Source of the DNA: Kribbella soli
GTDB taxonomy: Bacteria; Actinomycetota; Actinomycetes; Propionibacteriales; Kribbellaceae
NCBI RefSeq assembly: GCF_004331345.1
Contig: NZ_SJJZ01000003.1
Span: 1,178,001-1,242,000, forward strand
Direction: 5' to 3'
Length of the DNA: 64,000 nucleotides
Shown: piece after piece, positions 57,303 through 64,000 of the stretch
Layout: each line of letters starts with the position of its first letter
How positions within the stretch are numbered: position 1 is the stretch's first letter
Notes under the pieces: generated by a model
Database searches by the model: none
Seen by the model: only the letters and a program-made list of their open reading frames with translations
Told to the model about the DNA's origin: nothing
Program-made: the position numbers and the translations under genes

Positions 57303-59315
57303 ATGGAGACCGAGGCTCAGCCTGTCGGACGTGCCACCCGGAACGCGGTCGTGGTGGCGATCATGCTCGGAATGTTGCTCGCGGCCCTCGATCAGACGAT
57401 CGTCGCGACCGCGCTGCCGACCATCGTCAGCGACCTCGGCGGCGCCAACCATCTGTCCTGGGTGGTCACGTCGTACCTGCTCGCCGAGACGATCATGACC
57501 GCGCTGATCGGGAAGTTCGGCGACCTGTACGGGCGCAAGCCGATGTTCCTGATCAGCGTCGTCCTGTTCCTCGGCGGCTCCGCGCTCTGCGGGATGGCCG
57601 ACTCGATGCTGTGGCTGGTCGGCTCCCGCGCGATCCAGGGTCTCGGCGCAGGCGGGCTGATGGTCACCGCGATGGCGGTGATCGCGGACGTCGTACCGCT
57701 GAGCGAGCGCGGGAAGTACCAGGGCCTGATGGGCTCGGTCTTCGGGGTGGCGACCGTCGCCGGGCCGCTGCTCGGTGGACTGTTCGTCGACCACCTGAGC
57801 TGGCGCTGGGCGTTCTACGTCAACCTGCCACTCGGGATCATCGTCCTGGCCGTCGCATCCGTGGCACTGCCGTCGGTGAAGGCGCCGGTCGGGCCGAAGA
57901 TCGACTATCTCGGCATCCTGTTCATCGGGCTCGCCGCGACCGGGCTGACGCTGGTGACCACGTGGGGCGGCAACGAGTACGCCTGGACGTCCACGGTCAT
58001 CATCGCGATGGCGGCCGGGTCGGTGCTCGCGCTCGTCCTGTTCGTGCTGGTGGAACAACGGGCCGCGGAACCCCTGCTGCCGTTGCGGTTGTTCCGGTCC
58101 AGCGTGTTCACGGTGTGTGCGTTGATGAGTTTCATCATCGGGTTCGCGATGCTGGGCGGGATCACGTATCTGCCGACGTACCTGCAGTTCGTCCACGGCG
58201 CGTCTGCGACCGAGTCCGGGCTTCAGATGCTGCCGTTGATGGGCGGACTCCTGGTGGCCTCGGTGCTGGTCGGCCAGACCATCAGCAAGACCGGCCGCTA
58301 CCGGCTGTTCCCGATCCTCGGGACGATCCTGATCGGCGCCGGCCTCTTTCTGCTGTCGCTCCTCGACAACCAGACGTCGTACGTCGAGACCGCCGGGTTC
58401 ATGGTCGTCCTGGGACTGGGCGTGGGGCTCTGCATGCCGGTACCGACCGTGGTCGTGCAGAGTACGGTCGACTACTCGGACCTCGGCGTCGCGACCTCCG
58501 GCGTGAGCTTCCTGCGGACGATGGGCAGCTCCTTCGGCGTCGCGGTCTTCGGCTCGATCTACGCACATCAGTTGCCGGAGAAGCTCGGCGTCGCGGCCCA
58601 GACGGCGCAGGTCGATCCCCGCGTCGCGACAACGGTTGAAGGCGTCCGGTCCCTTCCCGACGCGGCGCGCCCTGTCATCACCGCGGCGTACGCCGACTCG
58701 CTCCATGTCGTGTTTCTCTGGGCGGTTCCGGTCGCCGGACTGGGCTTCCTGACCGCCCTACTACTGAAGGAGGTCCCGCTCCGCGACACCGCGCGGATGG
58801 CCGCCTCGGATGTGGGCGAGAACTTCGGGGCACCGGCGTCGTTCGACTCCGAACACGAACTGCAGAAGCTGGCCGCCCTCGTCGTACAGCATCACAAGCG
58901 CAACCCGGCACCCGAAGTACTCGCCGAGTCGGGCATTCCGCTGAGCGCCGCACAGGCCTGGATGATCATGCGCGTCTTCCGCGGCGGCGCCGAGTCCGGC
59001 TCCGCCACCCTGGCCGAGATCACCGGCGACCTCCGCGTCCCACCCGGCGCCTTCGAACCGCTCGCCACCCAACTGGTTGCCGACGGCTACCTGTCCGAAA
59101 CCCTCGGCCACTACCGCTTCACCACCCTCGGCCTGGAGATGTTCCAGCGCTTCGTCGGCGCGTTCCGCATCTGGATGCTGCACCGCCTGACCGACTGGGA
59201 CCCGGAGAACTCCGAGGCTTTCTCGCACGCCGTGGACCGCATCGCCGAACAAATGATCGACCAAGGCCAATCCCTCACCACCGGCAAACACGCCGCCCTG
59301 ACCCCCACCGCCTGA
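57303..59315 (+). CDS. MFS transporter (DHA2, 14 helices) with C-terminal winged-helix-like domain
   Basis: The 670-residue protein begins with a 14-helix exporter: LAALDQTIVATALPTIVSDL, motif A GKFGDLYGRKPMF, motif C-like GPLLGGLFVDHLSWRWAFYV. After helix 14 (about residue 500) comes a soluble domain of about 160 residues: SAAQAWMIMRVFRGGAESGS, ATLAEITGDLRVPPGAFEPL, ATQLVADGYLSE, HYRFTTLGLEMFQRF. This reads like a MarR-type winged helix. Drug export is the usual role. The ATG at 57303 was chosen because earlier in-frame starts add non-family sequence. Confidence 0.9.
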   Translation: METEAQPVGRATRNAVVVAIMLGMLLAALDQTIVATALPTIVSDLGGANHLSWVVTSYLLAETIMTALIGKFGDLYGRKPMFLISVVLFLGGSALCGMADSMLWLVGSRAIQGLGAGGLMVTAMAVIADVVPLSERGKYQGLMGSVFGVATVAGPLLGGLFVDHLSWRWAFYVNLPLGIIVLAVASVALPSVKAPVGPKIDYLGILFIGLAATGLTLVTTWGGNEYAWTSTVIIAMAAGSVLALVLFVLVEQRAAEPLLPLRLFRSSVFTVCALMSFIIGFAMLGGITYLPTYLQFVHGASATESGLQMLPLMGGLLVASVLVGQTISKTGRYRLFPILGTILIGAGLFLLSLLDNQTSYVETAGFMVVLGLGVGLCMPVPTVVVQSTVDYSDLGVATSGVSFLRTMGSSFGVAVFGSIYAHQLPEKLGVAAQTAQVDPRVATTVEGVRSLPDAARPVITAAYADSLHVVFLWAVPVAGLGFLTALLLKEVPLRDTARMAASDVGENFGAPASFDSEHELQKLAALVVQHHKRNPAPEVLAESGIPLSAAQAWMIMRVFRGGAESGSATLAEITGDLRVPPGAFEPLATQLVADGYLSETLGHYRFTTLGLEMFQRFVGAFRIWMLHRLTDWDPENSEAFSHAVDRIAEQMIDQGQSLTTGKHAALTPTA

Positions 59316-59472
59316 AGCAGGCCATCGGGTGTGAGCCCAACCGCCGGGGTCAGTGAACAAGCTATTGCCTGTGCTCAGCCTCCATCGGTGGTTCACAGAC
59401 CCCGCGCCTACCACCACCGACGCCTCCCGCCACAGTCCGCCGGCGGAACCACGCACGCGTATGCTCGCCGCC

Positions 59473-60348
59473 ATGTTGAGCGATGGGGTGCGGACGGTTG
59501 TTGCTGGTGGGGTTGAGCATTGGGTGCGGGTGGCTGGGGCGGGGGACGGTGGGGTGCCGTTGGTCCTGGTGCACGGTGGGCCTGGGGAGAGTTCGTACTC
59601 GATCGAGCGGTCCGTAGGGGACGAGGTCGCGAAGCTGGCGCCGGTGGTGTTCTACGACCAGCGCGGGTGCGGGCGTTCGGCGCGTCCGGACGATGCGTCG
59701 ACGTACATGATGGAGCGTCTGGTCGCGGATCTCGAGGAGTTGCGTACGGCGCTGGGCGTCGAGCGGATCGTGCCGTGGGGCGTGTCCTTCGGGTGCTTGC
59801 TGGCCGCGGAGTACGCCGTTGCTCACAGCAACCATGTGGACGGGCTGATCCTGCAGGCGCCACCGATCACCGATCCGCTGCACCCGGGACTGTGGACGAT
59901 GCGGCCGGGTGCCGTCGACCCGTTCCTCACGCCTGACGAGCGGACGGCGCTCCGCGCACAGCTCGACGGCGTCACGGATCCGATCGAGCGTACGGTCGCC
60001 GCGCTCGGGGCGATCGCGGGGAGCGCTAACGCGGCCCGGTTCTTCTACCACGACCCCGCGAACATCCCGTCCGACGACGAGAACGCGCCCGGGTCCAACC
60101 CGGAGATGGCGATGGCGCTGGTCGGCAACGAACGCGTGGAGCTCGCCGACGATCTCGCCGACCTCGACGTACCCGTCCTGATCCTCGCCGGCCTCTGGGA
60201 CCGCCACGTCGGCTTCGACATGCCCCGCGACCTCGCGACCCGGTTGCCGCGGGCGACGCTCGAGATCTTCGACCGCTCGGCGCACTCCATCGACGAGGAA
60301 CAGCCCGGCGAGTACGTCGAGGCGATCCGCAGGTTCCTGGCCCGATGA
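59473..60348 (+). CDS. alpha/beta hydrolase, proline iminopeptidase-like
   Basis: The 291-residue product has PLVLVHGGPGESSYSIER (oxyanion HGGPG), VVFYDQRGCGRSARPDD, the nucleophile elbow GVSFG, and a C-terminal acid/His region (LILAGLWDRHVGFDMPR, RSAHSIDEEQPGEY). HGGPG and DQRGxGRS are typical of prolyl iminopeptidases. TATGCT lies 7 bases before the ATG at 59473, suggesting a leaderless message. It overlaps the next gene by 4 bases. Confidence 0.9.
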   Translation: MLSDGVRTVVAGGVEHWVRVAGAGDGGVPLVLVHGGPGESSYSIERSVGDEVAKLAPVVFYDQRGCGRSARPDDASTYMMERLVADLEELRTALGVERIVPWGVSFGCLLAAEYAVAHSNHVDGLILQAPPITDPLHPGLWTMRPGAVDPFLTPDERTALRAQLDGVTDPIERTVAALGAIAGSANAARFFYHDPANIPSDDENAPGSNPEMAMALVGNERVELADDLADLDVPVLILAGLWDRHVGFDMPRDLATRLPRATLEIFDRSAHSIDEEQPGEYVEAIRRFLAR

Positions 60349-61022
60349 GCCTCATCGAATCGGTCGAGTACCCGGGCCGCGGCCTCGCCATCGGCCGTGA
60401 CGTGGACGGCGTCCCGTTCTTCACTTACTGGCTGACCGGCCGCTCCCCCGCGTCCCAGGCCCGCGAACTCGTCGTCCACGACCGCGAGATCGTTGTCCGC
60501 GACACCTCCGGCGGCCCGGTCGACGACCTGCGCCACTACACGGCGGCGACCCGCGGAGACGACTGGGTCATCGTCGGCAACGGCACCCAGGTCGGTGAAC
60601 TGACCGCCGCCCGCGAGCAGCTACCCGATCTCCAGCTCGCCCTGCGACACCTGACCTACGAACCCGACCCACCGATCCGCACCCCGCGCATCACCGCAAG
60701 CGCCACGGTCACCGGCACAGACCTGACGGAGGTCGTGATCGGCTCCGCCCGCGCGTACGACGGTGCGCCCGAGCTCACCGAGCACCCGTCGCTCTACGTG
60801 GCCCGCATCCCACCGGGCACAGCCCTCACCACGACGACGTACGCCGGCACCGCGTCCGACATCATCACCAACGGCCGACCCGCGACGGTCGCCGTTCCGG
60901 ACGCCTGGTCGACGATCAGCGACGCGCTCTGGAGCATCCTCACCCCGTCGCTGCGCGTCGCGATCGTGACGGTCCGGCTCGACCAGACAACGTTTGCGGA
61001 CGTCCGCACGAACTCCCGCTGA
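60345..61022 (+). CDS. IMP cyclohydrolase-like protein (PurO type)
   Basis: The 225-residue product begins SVEYPGRGLAIGRDVDGVPF, then FTYWLTGRSPASQARELVV, as in the archaeal-type IMP cyclohydrolase family (PurO), which closes FAICAR to IMP in purine synthesis. The rest (LRHLTYEPDPPIRTPRITAS, SARAYDGAPELTEHPSLYVA) also fits. Actinobacteria normally use PurH for this step, so it may be redundant or act on a related compound. It is coupled to the hydrolase gene (ATGA overlap). Confidence 0.75.
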   Translation: MSLIESVEYPGRGLAIGRDVDGVPFFTYWLTGRSPASQARELVVHDREIVVRDTSGGPVDDLRHYTAATRGDDWVIVGNGTQVGELTAAREQLPDLQLALRHLTYEPDPPIRTPRITASATVTGTDLTEVVIGSARAYDGAPELTEHPSLYVARIPPGTALTTTTYAGTASDIITNGRPATVAVPDAWSTISDALWSILTPSLRVAIVTVRLDQTTFADVRTNSR

Positions 61023-61023
61023 C

Positions 61024-62859
61024 CTACTCGTACATCTTGTCGAGTACGTCGGCGTACTGGGCTTCCACGTGTTTGCGTTTGAGTTTGAGGCTCGGGGTCA
61101 TCTCGCCCGACTCGACGGTGAGGTCGCGGTCGAGGACGGTGAACTTCTTGATGGTCTCCCAGCGGTTGAGGCCGGCGTTGAGTTCGTCGACGTACCCCTG
61201 GACCATCGCGTGTGCGGCGTCCGACGTGACGATCTCGGCGTACGGCTTGCCGGCCAGGCCGTTCGCGGCGGCCCAGCCCTCGATCGCGTCCGGGTCGAGG
61301 GTGACCAACGCGGAGACGAAGTTGCGCAGGTTGCCGTGCACGATGAACTGGCTCGCATACGGGCAGATCGTCTTGAAGCGGCCCTCGATCACCTGCGGCG
61401 CGACGTACTTGCCGCCGGAGGTCTTGAACAGGTCCTTCTTGCGGTCCGTGATGAACAGGTACTCGTCCTCGAAGTGCCCGATGTCGCCGGTGTGGAACCA
61501 GCCGTCGGCGCCGAGCACCTCGGCGGTCTGCTCGGGCTGGTTGTGGTACCCGCTCATCACCCCGTCGCCCTTGATCAGGATCTCCCCGTCCTCGGCGATC
61601 TTGAACTGGGTCCCGGGGAACGCCGGCCCGACGCTCCCCAGCCGGTACTGCGTCGGCCGGTTCAGCGTCGATCCCGCCGACGTCTCCGACAACCCGTACC
61701 CCTCGAGGATCAGCAGCCCAGCAGCGTGGAACCACTCCGCCAGCGACTTGTCGAGCGCGGCCGACCCGGACACGAAGAACCGGATCCGTCCGCCGAAGCG
61801 CGCCCGGATCTTCGACAGCACGAGCTTGTCGGCCGCCGCGTACTGCGCGCCCAGCAACCCGCCCGGCTCCTTGCCGGCCTGCCGCAGGGCCGAGACCTTG
61901 GCACCCACGCCGAACGCCCAGTCGAACAGCTTGGCCTTCGCCCCGCCCTCGGACTGGATCATCGTCACGATCCGCCCGTGCGCCTTCTCGAAGATCCGCG
62001 GCGCCGCCGCCATGAAGGTCGGCTGGACGACAGCCGCATTGTCGACAATCTTGTCGATCCGTCCGTCGACCGCGGTCGCGAACCCGAGCTGGAACTGTAC
62101 GGCGAGCAGCACCTGGCCGAACACGTGCGACAACGGCAGCCACAGGAACTGCAGGTCGTCCGGAGAGAGCACCCGCATCCCCTCGACCGCGGCGCCCTCG
62201 TACGTCCACACCGAGTGCGGCAGCCGGACCCCCTTCGGGCGTCCCGTCGTACCGGACGTGTAGATCAACGTGCACAGGTCGCCCGGCTTAATGCCTGCAA
62301 TCCGATCGTCGACAATCGACGGATGCTCGGCCAGGTACACGTCGCCGAGGATGTCGAGCTCGCCGAGCCCGATCACCCAGTCGCCATCGCTCTCCTCCGG
62401 CGTCCCGTCGAGCAAGACGACCTTGCGCAGTGACGGCGTCTCGGTGCGGTGCTGGCGGAGCTTGTCCACCTGCTCCGCGTCCTCGGCGAACACCACCTGG
62501 ACGTCCGCATCGGCCACGATGAACGCCACGTCGGACGAGATCGTCGACGGGTAGATCGTGGTGGTCGCGGCGGCGGCCAGTACGGCGGCCACGTAGCACT
62601 CGATCCACTCGATCCGGGTGCTGGACGCGACGGCGACCCGCTGCTCCGGCTCCACACCGAGGGCGATCAGGCCGGCGGCGCGCCGGCGGGTCAGCGCCTC
62701 GGTCTCCCTCCAGGTCACCGACTTCCATTGCTCCCCGCGCGGGAACCGGAAGGCCTCCCGCTCAGGCGTCGCCGCCACCCGGTCCAGGAACATCTGGGCC
62801 ATGGTGTCCTTGCGGTTGCTGAGAAGCGCGAGCTGGCCGGAATCGGCGACAGGCTTCAT
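61024..62859 (-). CDS. long-chain fatty acid-CoA ligase (AMP-dependent)
   Basis: The 611-residue adenylate-forming enzyme shows LCTLIYTSGTTGRPKGVRLP (phosphate loop), LPLSHVFGQVLLAVQF, LEGYGLSETSAGSTLNRPTQ, GWFHTGDIGHFEDEYLFITD, RKKDLFKTSGGKYVAPQVIE and the C-terminal catalytic Lys region TPSLKLKRKHVEAQY. It activates long-chain fatty acids as acyl-CoA. It converges with the IMP cyclohydrolase gene with a 1-base gap. Two ATTGTCGACAAT-like palindromes lie inside it. Confidence 0.95.
   Translation of the reverse strand: MKPVADSGQLALLSNRKDTMAQMFLDRVAATPEREAFRFPRGEQWKSVTWRETEALTRRRAAGLIALGVEPEQRVAVASSTRIEWIECYVAAVLAAAATTTIYPSTISSDVAFIVADADVQVVFAEDAEQVDKLRQHRTETPSLRKVVLLDGTPEESDGDWVIGLGELDILGDVYLAEHPSIVDDRIAGIKPGDLCTLIYTSGTTGRPKGVRLPHSVWTYEGAAVEGMRVLSPDDLQFLWLPLSHVFGQVLLAVQFQLGFATAVDGRIDKIVDNAAVVQPTFMAAAPRIFEKAHGRIVTMIQSEGGAKAKLFDWAFGVGAKVSALRQAGKEPGGLLGAQYAAADKLVLSKIRARFGGRIRFFVSGSAALDKSLAEWFHAAGLLILEGYGLSETSAGSTLNRPTQYRLGSVGPAFPGTQFKIAEDGEILIKGDGVMSGYHNQPEQTAEVLGADGWFHTGDIGHFEDEYLFITDRKKDLFKTSGGKYVAPQVIEGRFKTICPYASQFIVHGNLRNFVSALVTLDPDAIEGWAAANGLAGKPYAEIVTSDAAHAMVQGYVDELNAGLNRWETIKKFTVLDRDLTVESGEMTPSLKLKRKHVEAQYADVLDKMYE
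62038..62049. repeat. palindrome ATTGTCGACAAT (recurrent word)
   Basis: Second exact copy of the recurrent 12-bp palindrome, inside the acyl-CoA ligase gene, where it encodes Ile-Val-Asp-Asn. A one-mismatch copy (ATCGTCGACAAT, 62305-62316) lies 256 bases further in the same gene. Confidence 0.6.
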
Positions 62860-62967
62860 AACTGGCCTCCGTAGGGGGTCAAGTGACTGGAGGGTAATCG
62901 CTGGGCACCGTGCCTGACCATGGCACTCGCTTGCCCACCTGCACCTTCTCCATTACGTTTCCGCAAC

Positions 62968-64000
62968 ATGCGCATACGGTCGGTGGCTCTCGTCTCACTA
63001 TCCGTTCTACTCCTCGCCCTCGGCGCTCCGGCCCACGCGGTGACCCCGCCGGCGGAGTTCGGGTCGGACTACGACGACCCGCGGACCCCCGCGCCGAAGG
63101 TCGCCGTACCGGACACCAGGCACTGCGAGGTGCAGATCGTCCGGAACCAGTTCCGCAACTTCGACCCGTACCAGGCGACCTACACGCCGCCGGCCGCCTG
63201 TGCAGGTCCGTGGTCCAAGGTCGTGCTGCGGATGCACGGCGAGGTGAAGGGCGTCCAGTACGACCGCCTCGGGCACATCACGATCGGCGGCGTCGGCGTC
63301 TTCCGTACGTCGACCCCGGAGCCGAGCGCGGACGGTATCGCGTGGGACGTCGAGAAGGACGTCACGTCGTACAGCCCGCTCCTGCGGACGTCGCAACCCG
63401 TCGTGATGGAGCTCGGCAACGTCGTCGACGACACGTATACCGGTGTCCTCGACATCACCGTCACGCTCGACTTCTACACGACCGATCGCCACACCCCGGC
63501 TGCCCGGACCGCTGACGACGTACTCCCCCTGCAGAACCAGACGCGCCAGGACTCCGACCTGATCGGTACGGCGACCCTGCCCCGCAACACGACCCGTCTC
63601 CTCGGCGAGGTGTACGTCACCGGATCCGGCGGCGGCTGCGAGGAGTTCTGGGACACGTCCGCGCCGGCCGAGACCGGGTACTCGTGCCCGGACGGATCGC
63701 CGTACCGCGAGGTCGACGTCAGCATCGACGGCAAACTCGCCGGGATCGCGCTGCCGTACCCGTACATCTACACGGGCGGCTGGTCGAACCCGTACTCGTG
63801 GCGCCCGTCCCCCGCACCGCGCGCGTTCGACATCAGGCCCTTGACCTACGACCTCACGCCGTTCGCCGGACTGCTCACCGACGGCAAGCCGCATGAGTTC
63901 CGCGTCCACGTCGACGGCGTACCAGCCGGCCAATCCGGGTGGTTCACGGTCCCGAACCTGCACGTGTGGACCGACGCCCACCGCGCGCAGACGACCGGCG
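62968..64000 (+). CDS. secreted PNGase A-like amidase (3' end beyond window)
   Basis: The first 344 codons are present and the frame is open at the right edge. A signal peptide (MRIRSVALVSLSVLLLALGA, PAHA) is followed by CEVQIVRNQFRNFDPYQATY, VVLRMHGEVKGVQYDRLGHI, TIGGVGVFRTSTPEPSADGI and YPYIYTGGWSNPYSWRPSPA, typical of peptide-N4-(N-acetyl-beta-glucosaminyl)asparagine amidase A. Such enzymes strip N-glycans, including core-fucosylated plant-type glycans, from glycopeptides. It probably acts outside the cell, in line with the glycan locus at 40-56 kb. Confidence 0.9.
   Translation, partial: MRIRSVALVSLSVLLLALGAPAHAVTPPAEFGSDYDDPRTPAPKVAVPDTRHCEVQIVRNQFRNFDPYQATYTPPAACAGPWSKVVLRMHGEVKGVQYDRLGHITIGGVGVFRTSTPEPSADGIAWDVEKDVTSYSPLLRTSQPVVMELGNVVDDTYTGVLDITVTLDFYTTDRHTPAARTADDVLPLQNQTRQDSDLIGTATLPRNTTRLLGEVYVTGSGGGCEEFWDTSAPAETGYSCPDGSPYREVDVSIDGKLAGIALPYPYIYTGGWSNPYSWRPSPAPRAFDIRPLTYDLTPFAGLLTDGKPHEFRVHVDGVPAGQSGWFTVPNLHVWTDAHRAQTTG

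Noticed and set aside
1..64000. tRNA, rRNA, prophage, insertion sequence or classical defence genes
   Set aside because: I looked for tRNA T-loop patterns, rRNA-like low-GC blocks, transposase or integrase motifs and restriction or toxin-antitoxin motifs and found none that hold up.

Overview
The window is high-GC DNA (roughly 70 percent GC by eye, with G or C at most third codon positions) and reads as a chromosomal segment of a soil actinomycete. The pointers are the PhoH-YbeY-CorC-CDA-like-Era order, hrcA-dnaJ with a CIRCE element, a leuA attenuator, a PPOX/F420-type small flavoprotein, DUF3097, DUF1501/DUF1800 and many Tat-exported lipoproteins. A Kribbella-like member of the Propionibacteriales is my best guess, but that is inference. 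I see no rRNA, tRNA, CRISPR array, prophage or transposase.

Layout. 1-5 kb: a complete oligopeptide-type ABC operon on the minus strand (two permeases, two ATPases, a 68-residue membrane protein, then the binding protein, cut by the window edge). 5-7 kb: leuA with a 15-residue leader peptide carrying three Leu codons and a strong hairpin. 7-9.2 kb: an OmpR-type two-component pair. 9.2-10.2 kb: about 1 kb without an intact gene, packed with repeats (a perfect 28-bp-arm palindrome, a second long hairpin, a G-rich tandem array and a copy of the kinase 3' end). 10-19 kb: DUF1800/DUF1501, EamA, hydrolase, an internally deleted VOC protein, PPOX protein, AraC/SDR pair, GNAT and a secreted protein. 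19-24.6 kb: P-loop kinase, GNAT, era, CDA-like pseudoenzyme, corC-like gene, ybeY and phoH. 24.7-26.8 kb: ECF sigma factor with a membrane GerMN/Gmad2 partner, and an ArsR repressor. 26.9-29.9 kb: hrcA-dnaJ-rsmE. 29.9-31.6 kb: a ThuA and Gfo/Idh/MocA operon. 31.7-40 kb: a stand-alone EF-Tu domain 2, MBL hydrolase, NCS1 permease, DUF3097, patatin, lipoprotein, membrane and VOC proteins.

40-56 kb is the most coherent accessory block, devoted to complex glycans. It holds two LacI regulators, an orphan sugar-binding protein, a DUF2264 protein, a 2-hydroxyacid dehydrogenase, a sugar ABC transporter, an alpha-L-fucosidase, a secreted M60-type metallopeptidase and a secreted family 8 polysaccharide lyase. 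LacI-type operators close to AGTAAACGNTTACT lie before the dehydrogenase, the transporter operon and the lyase. I infer one regulon that opens a glycosaminoglycan- or mucin-like substrate outside the cell and imports the products.

56-64 kb: hemW, an MFS exporter with a C-terminal helical domain, an alpha/beta hydrolase with an archaeal-type IMP cyclohydrolase, a long-chain acyl-CoA ligase, and the start of a secreted PNGase A-like amidase that may also act on glycoproteins.

Across the window the AT-rich palindrome ATTGTCGACAAT and one-mismatch versions recur, mostly inside unrelated genes and often built from rare ATT and AAT codons. This is the most unexpected sequence signal here.
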